Shown: positions 24,811 to 35,736 of the stretch, piece after piece
Layout of the letters: every line of letters begins with the position of its first letter
Numbering within the stretch: position 1 is the stretch's first letter
From: Ramularia collo-cygni
Taxonomy: Eukaryota; Ascomycota; Dothideomycetes; Mycosphaerellales; Mycosphaerellaceae
Length of the DNA: 64,000 nt
NCBI RefSeq assembly: GCF_900074925.1
Contig: NW_019716262.1
Span: forward strand, 1,167,798 to 1,231,797
Reading direction: 5' to 3'
Program-made: the position numbers and the translations under genes
The notes under the pieces: model-generated
Databases searched by the model: none
What the model was told of the DNA's origin: nothing
The model's input: only the letters and a program-made list of their open reading frames with translations

Positions 24811-26640
24811 TTATCGAATGGTCGTGGCCTTGGTGAGGCTTGCCTTGGCAGAGGAGCTGCCGCCGGCAACGAGGTTTGCAGAGCCAGCCTTCTTCTCGAA
24901 GACCTTCCAAAACTTGAGCGACTCATCAGCCGCTGCGGTAGCGAGCATTTGACCGTCGGGTGAGAGAGCCGAGTGAAGAACGCGGGACTCATGAGCAGGG
25001 ATCTCAATGTTCTTGACCAAGGTTGGGTAGCTCCAGATAGACAGGCTGTTGTCAGGGAATCCAGAGGAAGATACAATCTCCTTGTATCCCATCGACCAGC
25101 GAAGCGAGGTAACCTGGCTGCCAGTGTCGATGCTGTTCACGCGAGCACCCGAGGTCGTGTTCCAAAAGTGGATGTGTCTGTCATGGGATCCGCCACCAGT
25201 AGCGAGAAGGTTCGATTGCCATGGGCACCACGCGATGGCCTTGACTGCAGCGTGATGGTTGGTCTTCTGGAACTTGGGGGCGTTGAGCGAGCGAGCGTCC
25301 CAGATGGTGACGAGGTTGTCGTTACCGCCAGTAGCAAGCTGGGCACCATCGGCGCGCCACTCAAGACCGCAAACTTCGGAGGTGTGGGAGACAAGCTCGG
25401 CGACTTTGTGCTGGGCAATACGAACATCGTGGTTGTACACGAGACCAGAGCGTGCGCCGGTGGACAGAATGTGCTTGTTCCAACCCATGGCACTAACGCG
25501 GGTGTCGTGGCCGTACATTGAACGAAGCTTGGTGCCATCCTCGACGTCCCAGATTTGGACCTCACCGGTTCCAAGACCGGCCGCAACATAAGCACCATCA
25601 CCGCTCCACTTAACAGAAGAGATGTACGTGTCTGCAGGGCATTCAAGTAGACTGGCGACTGAACCGGACTCGGCTGACCAGACATAAACGTTGCGTTCAA
25701 GACCAATGGCCACCTGGTTGCCAGAGGACCAGTCGAGGAGGTTGAGGTAGTAGTCGTCGACAAGACCAGGGGCATCGAGCACGCGCTCTGGAGCTGTGAG
25801 GACACGGCGGCGAGACTGGGATGCTGATGCTGCGACAGGCTTGAGAGGACGGTTGTACTGAGAGCGGAGGTCGATAGGGCGAGATGACTCAGGTGCTGCG
25901 GGCTTGAAAGCGAGGATTCTCTGCTTCATGCTGACACCACAGGCTTCCGCGACCGACTGCTGGTAGGCAATGGTGTTGGGGCTCTGCTTGGTCTTGATNT
26001 CGTCGTCCTCGTTGTCGTTCAAGGACAGGCCATCGAGGGAGAGGGATGCAGTGGCATCAGAAGTAGATTGAAGACGGCCGAAGTCGAAGCTGCTACCATC
26101 GTGGGAGGCGCTGGACTTTGGACGGCGGCCGGGTGTGCGCTCGCCATCAAGTTTGACGACGGCACCGGAGGTGGAGATGGCCTCGCTGGCGTCCCGGTTG
26201 GGGATGAAGCGATCAGCGGCAGTGTAGTTGATCTTTCCCTGGCTTCGCTTGGGAGTGCGGTGCGTCGAGCCCGAGCGTGTTGCAATCCGGCGAGATGGTG
26301 TGTTCTTTGCGGAGGTTGCGTTTGCGGTGCCAGGTCGGGTGCCGGAGCAGCCAAGTGTGTAGTCGCTTGTCTGCTGATCGAGACGGCGTGGTGACAGTGG
26401 GTGACGTGCGGCAATGTTGGACTTTGGCGAGTCGCGCACGTTGGTCTTGCTGACGGAGCGCGAGAAGCGGGAGATCAGGTTGACGTTGCCGTGGTGGATG
26501 CTCTCGCCCACCTCTTGCACGACACTGGTCTTGGGTGTCTGTGGTGAGGGAGTGAGGGGAGCACGGCCACCGGCGAGGCGCGTGGAGAAGATGCCATCAC
26601 GGCGTTGTTTGACAGGAGTTAATACTGAAGCAGTTGCCAT
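24811..26640 (-). CDS. cdc20: Cdc20/Slp1-type APC/C activator, WD40 protein
   Basis: Cdc20 recruits substrates such as securin and cyclin B to the anaphase-promoting complex and is the target of the spindle checkpoint. The intronless 609-residue product has the C-box DRFIPNR (residues 143-149), which binds the APC/C. A conserved approach segment (ILAFKPAAPES, then PERVLDAPGLVDDYYLNLLDWSS) leads into seven WD40 repeats to about residue 590. The C-terminal Ile-Arg tail also contacts the APC/C. DDYYLNLLDWSSGNQVAIGLERNVYVW fits Cdc20 better than Cdh1/Fzr, as does the ATACGVS-like segment before the C-terminal half. The Ser/Thr-Pro-rich N-terminus suggests CDK regulation. It is divergently transcribed from the kelch-BTB gene. 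An N lies at 25999. Confidence 0.92.
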   Translation of the reverse strand: MATASVLTPVKQRRDGIFSTRLAGGRAPLTPSPQTPKTSVVQEVGESIHHGNVNLISRFSRSVSKTNVRDSPKSNIAARHPLSPRRLDQQTSDYTLGCSGTRPGTANATSAKNTPSRRIATRSGSTHRTPKRSQGKINYTAADRFIPNRDASEAISTSGAVVKLDGERTPGRRPKSSASHDGSSFDFGRLQSTSDATASLSLDGLSLNDNEDDXIKTKQSPNTIAYQQSVAEACGVSMKQRILAFKPAAPESSRPIDLRSQYNRPLKPVAASASQSRRRVLTAPERVLDAPGLVDDYYLNLLDWSSGNQVAIGLERNVYVWSAESGSVASLLECPADTYISSVKWSGDGAYVAAGLGTGEVQIWDVEDGTKLRSMYGHDTRVSAMGWNKHILSTGARSGLVYNHDVRIAQHKVAELVSHTSEVCGLEWRADGAQLATGGNDNLVTIWDARSLNAPKFQKTNHHAAVKAIAWCPWQSNLLATGGGSHDRHIHFWNTTSGARVNSIDTGSQVTSLRWSMGYKEIVSSSGFPDNSLSIWSYPTLVKNIEIPAHESRVLHSALSPDGQMLATAAADESLKFWKVFEKKAGSANLVAGGSSSAKASLTKATTIR

Positions 26641-27097
26641 ATCCGCTGTGGATGGTTGGTGTCGATTTTGCTGTAGATGGCCCAGTGAAGGGATCCGGTT
26701 AGTATGATCGCAGATATTTGCAGTATGCCGTTGATGGAGGAAGCTGAATAGCTTCGAAAGCGTTGCTGGTGAGAGCAGCAGAGAGTATTGTGACTTTTGT
26801 GTGTGTGTAGGTACAGAAGAAGTGGTGGCCGAGCGGATCAGTATTTACATGAGAAAACAGTCCGCTGGTTGGGGAGGCAACCACGACCGACGTCGGGACG
26901 ATCCCTCTCGCTTCCGATCTGCATCATCTGAACCCGAGAAAGTGGAACCGCGGTGCAGCGCATCGCAAGAACATGAAGATCACCCTCACCACATCGATGC
27001 ATCAGCCGTGATACCAATTGAAACTCCCATCCGGTACATGGACGGTACCCCCACCTATCGGCCTCCAGCTCACTCCTCCCACCCTCCCGTAACGACC
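26641..27097. promoter_or_regulatory. Shared divergent promoter region of cdc20 and kelch-BTB genes
   Basis: The two genes are transcribed away from each other with 457 bp between the chosen start codons, so control sequences are likely shared. I cannot point to a specific site. Confidence 0.45.
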
Positions 27098-29287
27098 ATG
27101 GCTGCGACCTCGAGCAACCCTCGCTTCTCCACCTCTTCAAATAACACATATGTCATGTCCGGCTCTCCGCGAAAGAACAGCCGGCGGCGGACAGCAGAGG
27201 CTTACATGCCCAAGATAATCACAACGGTTGGCCAGCGACCAGCGTGTTTGGTGAACGCTTCCGTCACTTATGTCGGCAACGATCTGATCTACGCTTTCGG
27301 AGGCTTCGACCAGTACACCGACGAAGTCTACAACCATGTTTTGAAATTGAACCTCTCTGCACGCCAGTGGAGCTTGGTGGATAACTATGGCGATATTCCT
27401 GGCGTGCGGATGGGCCACACTTCATGTCTGTGGCAGGGCGAGAAACTGCTGGTTTATGGCGGGGAGAATGAGCATCGCATTCACTTGTCCGACGTGGTCA
27501 TATTCGACATTAAGACGGCACATTGGACACAGCCAGATATCAATGGACCAATCCCAAGAGGCCGAGCTAGACACTCCGCTGTGATCTACGACGACAAGCT
27601 GTTCGTGTGCGGTGGCATGAGCGGAACCGACAATGGCGTCCTAGACGACATCTGTTATCTAGATCTCAAGACGTGGACGTGGAGCCGGACATGGCGCTTT
27701 GTACCGCGCTTCGATCATTCCAGCTGGGTTTGGGGAGGCAAGATTTGGGTGAGCGGTGGCATGGGCGAGGACATGGACCGCACGAGCGAGATTTGGTGGC
27801 TGGACTTCAGAGGATCGCCTGCTTTCGAAGCCGGCCCTTCATATGGTATCGCTGGTTCCGAAGACGCAAGACCAATGAGTGAGCGATATGCCATGTCATA
27901 TACTGCGCCTTCGCCCTCGCTCAGCACAAATGTCTACTCGGCAAATACGAGTGTGCAGTCCAACNCGGCGACACAGATACAACGTGCACCTCCAGTGGCC
28001 CCTGGTGCGATCAGCAGCGTCAAGTTCATATCCTCTCCCAACCTTCCCATGCAGAATGTTGGCACACATTTCCACGTCTTTAGCTCGGGTTGCATGCTCG
28101 ACTTTGTCACTCCCGCGACCAACATGCCGCTGGAAACATCTCTCTCCGCCCTTGACTTGGATAATCTCCGCTGGCAGAAATTAGCCGATGGTAAGGACCT
28201 CTTCAGCCCAACATACAGGTGGCATTACTGCTGCCTAAATCAAGATGGGACCCATGCATGGCTATTGGGATGTCCAAGAGACGTGCGCAGTGCCACTGGC
28301 GAGACGGAGGAATACCTTTCAGATGTGCTACCTATTGATATGCGAAAGTTTGGCCTTTTGGGTAATAAGATGAGCCAAGAAGCCCGCAACGAGCAAAAGG
28401 TGCCCACATCTGACACACATGCTACGTCGCATCTATCTGCGATCGGTGCGGACTTGGCAAGGACTTTCAACCAGCCACCGGAGAGCGGCTCAGGCACTGA
28501 TTTTACCGTCACGGCTTTGAGAGATGACTCTTACGATCTGGAGTCACTGTCAGGGGACGACGACTCCTCAATCTTGGGAGCCGCGGCCAGCGCTGAAAGC
28601 AGTAACACCTCCACACCAATCCACGTCCATCGTTTGATCCTCAGCGCACGGTGGCCGCACTTTCAACGCCTCTACAACGCCCAAATGTCGGAGTTCCACA
28701 CCCGGAGAATGCACATCCCGGAGCCGTATCCAGCCGTGAAAGCATTTCTCTACTACCTCTACACGGATTCAATCTCTAGCCCGCCCGCGGAGAGCAATTC
28801 AGTCAGTGGACCGACCCTCGAAGATGTCGCCAATATGCTGGTCATGAGCAACATCTACGATATGCCACGTCTCCGCCATCTGTGTGTGAATCGTCTGGTC
28901 CGTGACTTGGACGTCCAGCACGCAGCACTAATCTTCGATCGTGCCAACACGGCTCAAGAAGACTGGCTTAAGCGTCGAGCCGCGAGCTTCTGTATGACAC
29001 ATTGGGGTCGTATTGTTCGCACAGATGGCTTCAGGAGACTTAAGAGGTCCGCTATGCTGGAACTTTGCGAGGGGGTTGATGCCGAGGGCAGAGTTGTGGG
29101 TGGTGATGAGTTGGAAGCTGTAGGAGGACTTGGAGGTGCGCGACTTGGGAGTGGCATGGGTGTTTTGTGGGGAAATGGACGGAAGAGAGGTCGACTGGGA
29201 AGTCTTAGCGGGACTACCGTTGACGGAGAGGATGGCGAGACTGAGGCGGATGGAGATGGAGATGATGAAGGCATGGAGTTGTCTTGA
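27098..29287 (+). CDS. Kelch-repeat and BTB/POZ domain protein
   Basis: An intronless reading frame gives 729 residues from ATG 27098, chosen for its ACCATGG context; in-frame ATGs at 26849 and 27038 would add up to 83 residues. Residues about 35-260 contain kelch blades with the Gly-Gly signatures YAFGGFD, LVYGGEN, FVCGGMS and WVSGGMG. A BTB/POZ fold follows near residues 500-640 (STPIHVHRLILSARWPHF, then YYLYTDSI), with a helical C-terminal extension and an acidic tail. This order resembles fission yeast Ral2, a Ras-pathway kelch protein, but the match is from layout only. An N lies at 27965. Confidence 0.9.
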   Translation: MAATSSNPRFSTSSNNTYVMSGSPRKNSRRRTAEAYMPKIITTVGQRPACLVNASVTYVGNDLIYAFGGFDQYTDEVYNHVLKLNLSARQWSLVDNYGDIPGVRMGHTSCLWQGEKLLVYGGENEHRIHLSDVVIFDIKTAHWTQPDINGPIPRGRARHSAVIYDDKLFVCGGMSGTDNGVLDDICYLDLKTWTWSRTWRFVPRFDHSSWVWGGKIWVSGGMGEDMDRTSEIWWLDFRGSPAFEAGPSYGIAGSEDARPMSERYAMSYTAPSPSLSTNVYSANTSVQSNXATQIQRAPPVAPGAISSVKFISSPNLPMQNVGTHFHVFSSGCMLDFVTPATNMPLETSLSALDLDNLRWQKLADGKDLFSPTYRWHYCCLNQDGTHAWLLGCPRDVRSATGETEEYLSDVLPIDMRKFGLLGNKMSQEARNEQKVPTSDTHATSHLSAIGADLARTFNQPPESGSGTDFTVTALRDDSYDLESLSGDDDSSILGAAASAESSNTSTPIHVHRLILSARWPHFQRLYNAQMSEFHTRRMHIPEPYPAVKAFLYYLYTDSISSPPAESNSVSGPTLEDVANMLVMSNIYDMPRLRHLCVNRLVRDLDVQHAALIFDRANTAQEDWLKRRAASFCMTHWGRIVRTDGFRRLKRSAMLELCEGVDAEGRVVGGDELEAVGGLGGARLGSGMGVLWGNGRKRGRLGSLSGTTVDGEDGETEADGDGDDEGMELS

Positions 29288-29632
29288 TAAGTATGCTTTA
29301 TGGAGATTTTTGTCGTGGGTTAAGGTTCTTTGGAAGAAACTTTGGGAGTCGTGGAAGGTAGTTTACAGGGCATGGAAGGGCGTTGTGGGTAGCGATGGCG
29401 CATGGAGGAGGAATGGATCACGGGGTGCATGATTGACATGTTGAATGACTGCATATATATACACGGCTCAACAGATATAGACTTGCTTGAAAGTTGAATG
29501 TCTCGAGGGAATACACGCGCAACGCGCAAGCATATGAAAGGATTGTCATGTTTGGATAGGTGAGGACAGAACGTACACCGTCTCCCTGAAGCGGAAGTTG
29601 TTCATGAATTCCAAAGGCGCATTTGTGAAGCA
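29288..29632. other. Intergenic, 3' side of kelch-BTB gene
   Basis: Short non-repetitive stretch between the kelch-BTB stop codon and MITE copy 2; nothing recognisable. Confidence 0.4.
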
Positions 29633-29850
29633 ACTTTGCGCGGAGCTGTCGATATAAGGATTTTTTTATCGAGACAAGACACTTCTGGTCGTCTTTATAA
29701 CGTCTTTAGGCCTTACTCTCCGTAGGAGTAACGATTCTAGAGCTGCTAGAACATTTATTACTAGCAGAGTACCTCGTTAGTTAACGGAGNGGGCAGTTAA
29801 GGGCGCGGGTTTTTTGATGATCCTCTCATATCGACAGCTCTGACTTTGCG
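29633..29850. mobile_element. hAT-like MITE, copy 2
   Basis: A 202-bp element (29641-29842) with terminal inverted repeats CGGAGCTGTCGATATAAGG and its counterpart CAGAGCTGTCGATATGAG, flanked by a perfect 8-bp duplication, ACTTTGCG (29633-29640 and 29843-29850). It aligns over its length with copy 1 at 18811-19014, though with many differences in the middle. It has no coding capacity, and one N at 29790. Confidence 0.92.
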
Positions 29851-30106
29851 CCTACCTTGGATATTTAATTTGCCTTCAACGCACGAATGGCAGGACGCTT
29901 AAGAGGGTTTTGTAGGCCTGGGAAACTCGAATGCGAAAAGACACTGTAGTGAGCTAAGGAGCTGAACCCAAATCAATGAAAGTAACAGCCGCTATGCTTA
30001 GCTCCGTGCTGCCTCTCCCAAATTCCTCATCACGAGTGCATAGTGCAGCTTCCACCTGCAGGCTCCCACTTGCTCAACGTCTCAAGTCAAACACCGGCTT
30101 TTCTTT

Positions 30107-30979
30107 CTACCACCGCGAAGAAGATCTCCGGCCCCGGCGTCGATGTTTCTTCGCGATCCGAAGCCCTACAGCCCAGTCATCGCTTCTTTCCTCGAGAAGT
30201 TCGCCCCACTCGATGCCCGAATAGAGCAGCTCCACGTCCCGTTGACAAGGACGTAGAGTTCCGTGTTTCTTTTCCGCCTTGAGCCCCCCCACTCTCCCCA
30301 ATGCCCTCCAGAAACCCAATAATCTCATCATGTTGTCCTCGATAGCTTTCACAAGGAGCTGCTAGGCCCTTCCATGTCCCGTAAAACCCATATTGACATC
30401 CGGCTCCATCGAGACAGAGGTCCTGCCATCTGGCCGAGAATACCGATGGAGAAAAGCATGTGCCATCTTATGTAAAAGTGTGTCACTGGTAGCATATGTT
30501 GAGTATCGCAGATACAGAGACGCCCAATTCAACCAAACCCGCTCGAGGTCCGCGGGCCCTATGCTCGGGGCGGTCCAGCCAAGTAGACCGGGGTATCTGC
30601 CCCATCCGACGGACATGGCCGTAGGAGGAAGCTGACCCAAGAAAAATAGATCGTTGAAGATCTCTGCAAGGCCGGGAAGAGCGCGAGTATCGGGTTGGAG
30701 TTGAGATGTGAGATTCAGCGCGTTCCAACGGGCTATGGCTGCACGCTGGGCGTGCCGTAAGGGATGTGAGCCGTCAAAAGACTTGATGGCTAACTGAGCG
30801 AGTTGCCAGGCGCTGTGCTCTCGGTATTGGAGAGAGCGGGCGACCGGGGGCTTTTTCGAAGGTTTGTTATGATCTCGCTGGCATGGCCATGGGCACGGGT
30901 GTCGTTCCACGTATGGGAACGGGGTCCAAGAATCCACGTCTATCAGATTGGTGGTGACCTCCAACGGATGTGAAGTCAT
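30107..30979 (-). pseudogene. SprT-like zinc metalloprotease with broken active site and internal stop
   Basis: The frame, from ATG 30979 (complement) to TAG at 30107, has the layout of fungal SprT-like proteases. It contains EIFNDLFFLGQLP, a WGRYPGLLGWT core, then TLLHKMAHAFLHRYS where the family has HExxH, and GHGRA where GHG-x-A-Trp is expected. The catalytic Glu is replaced by Lys. The Trp after GHGRA is a TAG (30362-30364), beyond which the same frame continues for 84 codons (QLLVKAIEDNMMRLLGFW, then a basic tail). Both changes are G-to-A on the coding strand. Loss of protease function is inferred; a short product could still be made. Confidence 0.7.
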
Positions 30980-31398
30980 CGTGCCCGTCAGTAGCCGTCC
31001 CGGAAGGATGCTGTGAGCGAAAATGCTGGTGGTTCCGCGCTCGACGAGGCAATCCACGTGTTCTATGGCCTGACAATGTCCTTCAAATAGGCGATTGCTT
31101 CGAGCGAGTGACGGTTCCGCGATGGTTCGGGTATGGGATGGAAAGCGATGCTAATCTTCGTCGAGACACCAGCCAGAGTGATTGAATGTGGTGTTTACCA
31201 GAGGTAGTAGCGGGTAAAGCTGACCATATGCTAGAGAGTAAAGCTGACAAGATCAATGCGGTGCTGAGTCGAGCGCAATGATTGATACGAAGCTGCTAGA
31301 ATGACGCCGTGGGGTGTTTTCGAGTGTCAAGAAACTGACCGGAGGGGGAAGAGTAGAGATCAGGAATGGACCTGGCGTACATTGTGCAGCAGGAGCAT
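30980..31398. other. Short intergenic region
   Basis: Lies between the SprT-like pseudogene start and the end of the RRM-like gene. The pseudogene frame stays open for 26 codons upstream of its first ATG; otherwise nothing is recognisable. Confidence 0.4.
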
Positions 31399-32190
31399 TC
31401 ACAAAGTCGCGCCCTCCTCATAGATCTCCTTCAACGTCTTCCTCCTCTGGGGACCAGTTGCNTCGCGTTCTCTTTCCTTGCGCACAGTCCTCCACACACG
31501 ATCCTCGCGCCTCCAATTCACACAGCTCAACCCAGGAATGGGCACCGTCTTCATCAGCTCCTTCTGCGGGATAGCCTTGGTGTCCAGCGCGAAATTTCCA
31601 TGATAGTGACCTACATTGATCTGATCACGGAAATGGGCTCGCGCATAATTGGACTCGATCTGATAGATTCGCGATTCCAAGATTGGCAGCGGCGGAGGCT
31701 GAAAGGGCGTCTGCGTCGGCCGTTGAGGAGGAGATGGGAGGGCATCTGCATTGGTGGACATGGCTCGGCTTTGGATCCCACCAAAAGGTGCTCCGGACGG
31801 GCCTCGCGGCGTGCTATCGGACGTGGTGGAAGCACGGAGAGGAGCAGNAGCAGGAGGCGGAGGCGGAGGTGAGTTCTGTTCGCCGACAGGCGCCTTACCC
31901 ATTCGAAACCGGATGGGACTTTTGTGAGCACATGCTGCCGCCGCACTTTCCTCCTTGAATATCACCAATGATGTGTTGGGCGCCGACAGGGCATCGTATT
32001 TGAGGTTCTTGAAATATTCAATCTCCCCAAATTGCGAGAGCAAGCGCAGGATCTCGCGCGATTCGCCCAGATTTGACGGGCGTGGCAGGATGCGCAGATG
32101 CAGCGCGCGAGATGTCGTGGGCCGCACCAACGAAGTCATGCTGATGAGGACGCGATATCGTCGACAGCAATGTCGTTGGAGAACGCGCAT
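31399..32190 (-). CDS. Probable mitochondrial RRM-like protein of unknown function
   Basis: A 263-residue intronless product starts at ATG 32190 (complement). The N-terminus is rich in Arg and lacks acidic residues (MRVLQRHCCRRYRVL), as in a mitochondrial presequence; a second ATG at residue 18 is possible. Residues about 30-90 resemble an RNA-recognition fold (LRILPRPSNL, then FGEIEYFKNLKYDA and NTSLVIFKEES). A Pro-rich linker follows, then a conserved-looking C-terminal block with HFRDQINVGHYHGNF and TVPIPGLSCVNWRREDRVW. I do not recognise the family with certainty. Ns lie at 31461 and 31848. Confidence 0.65.
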   Translation of the reverse strand: MRVLQRHCCRRYRVLISMTSLVRPTTSRALHLRILPRPSNLGESREILRLLSQFGEIEYFKNLKYDALSAPNTSLVIFKEESAAAACAHKSPIRFRMGKAPVGEQNSPPPPPPAXAPLRASTTSDSTPRGPSGAPFGGIQSRAMSTNADALPSPPQRPTQTPFQPPPLPILESRIYQIESNYARAHFRDQINVGHYHGNFALDTKAIPQKELMKTVPIPGLSCVNWRREDRVWRTVRKERERXATGPQRRKTLKEIYEEGATL

Positions 32191-34869
32191 TGGGAGTTGC
32201 AGCCATTGGACCGAGATACGCGGACGCTAACGGCTGCTGAGGACCAAGACGACTCTAATGGACTCTTTTTGCCGTCTGCCGTTCCAACCTCTCACCGCAT
32301 CGGTCGCTGATGGTTGTGGTTCATAGAGCATCGTGTGTTATTGGACTCGATGCAACCTGTGCCATTCCATCAGGAGTAGCAATCTGACGGCTTGCCGGAG
32401 TGGTTCAGGACATATCGTTGTCATGGCTTCTTTCTACACTGCTTCGCGACGTTATACTGCTCAATGACCTTTTCTTGGAGACTTTTAGTAGGCAAGGTCC
32501 ATCTCAAGGTAGGCAAGCACAAGTCTGGAAAATCTGGAAATTTTCTGCCTTTCCACGCTATGGTCTGTATTCAATGCTTTAGTGATTCCCCGTTCTGGCG
32601 CATCACATTTCCTACCTCCAACTAGATGGCCTTTCAGCAATGTCGTGTGAAATATTCGACGGCTACCACCTCCCATGTTTCCTCCAATCCAATCAATGTT
32701 AGCGAGGAAAAGTCCAGAGCTCAGCAAAGAGACAGCATCGCTATGATGGAGGTCATGGAAGGTTCAGGAGAAGGAGGAAAAGTTGAATTGGACCGTGCTG
32801 GTATTGATCTCGGGACCTTCGATTACGTCCATTGTCGCTTTGAACAGAGGTATCATGTGTAAAGCGATGTCCGCCACAACTGACGAGTTTGAGTCACTCT
32901 CCGGCCATACCTGTATGGACCCGCTTACTCATTGACAATATGCCCTTTTCAACTTCTCTTTAGAAAGACTTACACTTTCTTCGACGTCAAGGCGACATTT
33001 CTGGTAAGCGTCGTCATCTTCAAACCTGTCATCTGGGGTGCTGCCGTACATCTGTGTCTTTCACAATTGGAGAGCTATTGCAGATGTCGGAGCGGCAGGC
33101 ATGTTTCCACATTCAACCATCTGCATCGTCTACACCGTGGCCCGGCGTATCCGTCCAAGGCTCAAGGCAATTTCGGTGCGGTCTTTGGATGTGCTTTCAT
33201 CATTGATCCTCTATTGGTGCGCTGACTACGCATGTGACTTGGAGATGGTGCTCCTGTCTCAACTTCCTATCGGTGGAGCCGCAATGGTCGTTCATATGGA
33301 GATTACGCCCAACACTCTGGTAAGGGACACGATAAACTCCGCCTGGAGCGGAAGTTACAGCAGTTAGACTTCCCTGAAATGGCGCTGCTCATAAGGGGTG
33401 TACAAAATGAAATGAAGAGTCGGGTCCTTCCATGCAGACCGAGTACAATAATCAGCGCAGCTCACGACAAACATCCAATGAAATGCACAACAACTTGCAG
33501 CGAAGTACCTGTCACTTTTGGTAGCTTGTGAATCAACAGCGATGCAGATGCTGACCAGAATATCAACCCTCAAATGCAATGAACGCCTCCGTATTGGCTC
33601 AGACGTGTCATGAACCCAGGCTCAACCGGCCCCAGCAGCGAGCATGATGCTCGTCGAAAAGCAGCGCCATCCAGAGAATTGGCAGATCTTTTTTCCGACT
33701 TGCCGAACGAGGCCAACCTGGAAAGCTCTGTCGCTGCTCCTTGCACACAACTATCAACGATAACGCCCACTATGGCCCAGTGAAAGAAATAAAAGCTCAC
33801 TCTGATATTCCTCGTCATTGCGTCTGTGACCACCTGGCAGGTTGATTGTAAGCGTGAAGAAGAAATTCAGTAGCGTGAAGTGACGGAGCTTACACCAAAG
33901 TCCCTCAATTTCGAACCAGCGCGAGTCATTTGATCGATCGACGCTTCCATTATTCTCGGAGAGATTCGCATAAGGTAAGCCGGACCAGATCCAGCACCTT
34001 CAATCCGTCTCGTTCAGATTGCGAATGCCAGGTAGTAAAGTACCATCCGCTCGCCACATCTCCTGAGCCCTGACTCCTGGGAGCATTTTGGAAATGCCTG
34101 TCGATACTACTACTCAGACTCCAGACTGCTACTAGGATGTAATGTGGGCGACGGCGTGCTACTCGGCCAGTATCGGGACAAGTGGTCGAGTTGGTCCAGC
34201 CCAAGACCTTCTAGAAGAACTACCGCTCTACAAGCGCCACGATGCAGCGGCTATAGTGCAGAGCGGGGCTAGCCTCCGTCGCTGATTTGCTGTAACAACA
34301 GCCATCTAGTGGCGGATGGTGTTGAGCCAAGCACACCAGCGTCACTGGCTTGGAGACTGGATCGAGCTGTGTTCGTTCATAAAACGATACCGAAGGCAGT
34401 ATGTACTGCACGATGCTACGGGACACGGCTTACACTCTAATGTTGCATCCGATCTGCCAGGGCGAAGAGTCTGCCTTGTAAACGCCAGGGCCACATTCCT
34501 CCCCCAGTCTCGGCGTCATCTCGTTGCTACCTATCAGCCTGGTACCGCTGAGGCTTGCGTCTGGAACCGGAACAGGCCGCTCCACCAGGACTTGTGGAGG
34601 GAAACGGCGTTCTGTGCCGTCAGCCCTACGGGTGGGTAAGGATATCTCCTTGACTCGCGCCCAACGACTCCTGCTTGCCGCCGGAAAACCAACGACGCTC
34701 GCTCTGTTTAACGGCCTGTCGGCCCGCCTTGTGTCTGAGTGCCCAGATGGTTCCTCCCCATATCTTCTCCATGCCGGCCTGATTGATAGATTTATTCCTC
34801 CGCGAAGAAGCCAATTTCCAAATTCCAATCCTTCCAACCACGGGCACATCCCACAGACATTGTTCAACC
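32191..34869. other. Long intergenic region, no gene recognised
   Basis: About 2.7 kb with only short, overlapping frames (the longest in this stretch are about 110-145 codons and lack protein-like composition). A tRNA-like box-A sequence near 32400 has no matching box B. No repeat or RNA gene is supported. Confidence 0.45.
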
Positions 34870-35547
34870 ATGTTTGACGAGGCCTTTACCTTTGACGTTG
34901 CGCGTTCGCCGTCTGTCGACTCCAACAACACATCCTCTACAACCCGAGACACTTCGAGATCTGTCTCACCATGTTCGCCAACAGGGCCATTTCCTCCTCC
35001 GACATATTCCGTAACCGACCTGGCTGCGTGTTTCGCCAATTCGAAGATGATACGGAGAGAAGCCCAAATATGTTATGATGCATGCGATTCATATGCGAAT
35101 TCGGACGACGACGCTGGCTGGCAAATACCCACAGAAGATGCTATTTACACTACCGCAACACGATCACGGACTCTCCCACAACTACAACAACGATCACATT
35201 CGCGGACGCAGAGACAGGCCAGCGCAAGGTTGCTGTGCAGCACTTCACATCACAAAGACATTGCATCGTTGGTGTCGAAGATGGTGGAGAGTAAAGAGCA
35301 GTGTTCAGTAACGGCATCTGCTGATTCTCATGCTCTGAGCATCGAGGGGGATGGGGGATTGGCATGCGATGAGGGATACGACAGCAGCGACGCAAAGTCG
35401 CGACGATCGTCTTTGGCTGTACCGAGGACACGATTGGACTACAGGAGATCTTCCGATTTGAAGACAACGGGTGCTTGTGTGAATAAGGCTGTGCGATTTC
35501 GCAACAAACAACAGAAGCGGATACGAGGCTCGGAGAACGAGTCATGA
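34870..35547 (+). CDS. Unknown Ser-rich protein
   Basis: A 225-residue intronless frame starts at ATG 34870 (context AACCATGT; an in-frame ATG at 34783 lies upstream). The product is polar and Ser/Thr/Arg-rich with a short Pro-rich segment (PTGPFPPPTYSVTDLAACF), an acidic patch (ANSDDDAGWQIPTEDAIYTT) and a basic C-terminus (RFRNKQQKRIRGSENES). There is no signal peptide, membrane segment or known domain. The strong start context and steady composition suggest a real gene, perhaps of a disordered regulatory protein. Confidence 0.6.
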   Translation: MFDEAFTFDVARSPSVDSNNTSSTTRDTSRSVSPCSPTGPFPPPTYSVTDLAACFANSKMIRREAQICYDACDSYANSDDDAGWQIPTEDAIYTTATRSRTLPQLQQRSHSRTQRQASARLLCSTSHHKDIASLVSKMVESKEQCSVTASADSHALSIEGDGGLACDEGYDSSDAKSRRSSLAVPRTRLDYRRSSDLKTTGACVNKAVRFRNKQQKRIRGSENES

Positions 35548-35736
35548 TGATACCCAGTAACGGCAGTGTATTGATAGCGTTGTGTCATTCAAGCGATTGA
35601 AGCGAGGTGCTGGAGGATGACAAGATGCTCAAGCATCACGCGAGATGTGCAAAGCATGTCGTGGACGTATCGATATAGCGGAACAACTAAGAACGTGTGG
35701 CCGCAACCTCAGTCTTCATTCACAGCTACTTCTAAC

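Noticed and set aside
26801..27097. Upstream extension of the kelch-BTB frame from 26801
   Set aside because: The frame opens with GTG, not ATG, and its first ATGs have weak context and lie inside the divergent promoter region.
32385..32500. tRNA-like start (GACGGCTTGCCGGAGTGGTT) resembling a tRNA-Ser/Leu box A
   Set aside because: No box B (GGTTCGAATCC-like) or closing acceptor stem within 120 bases.
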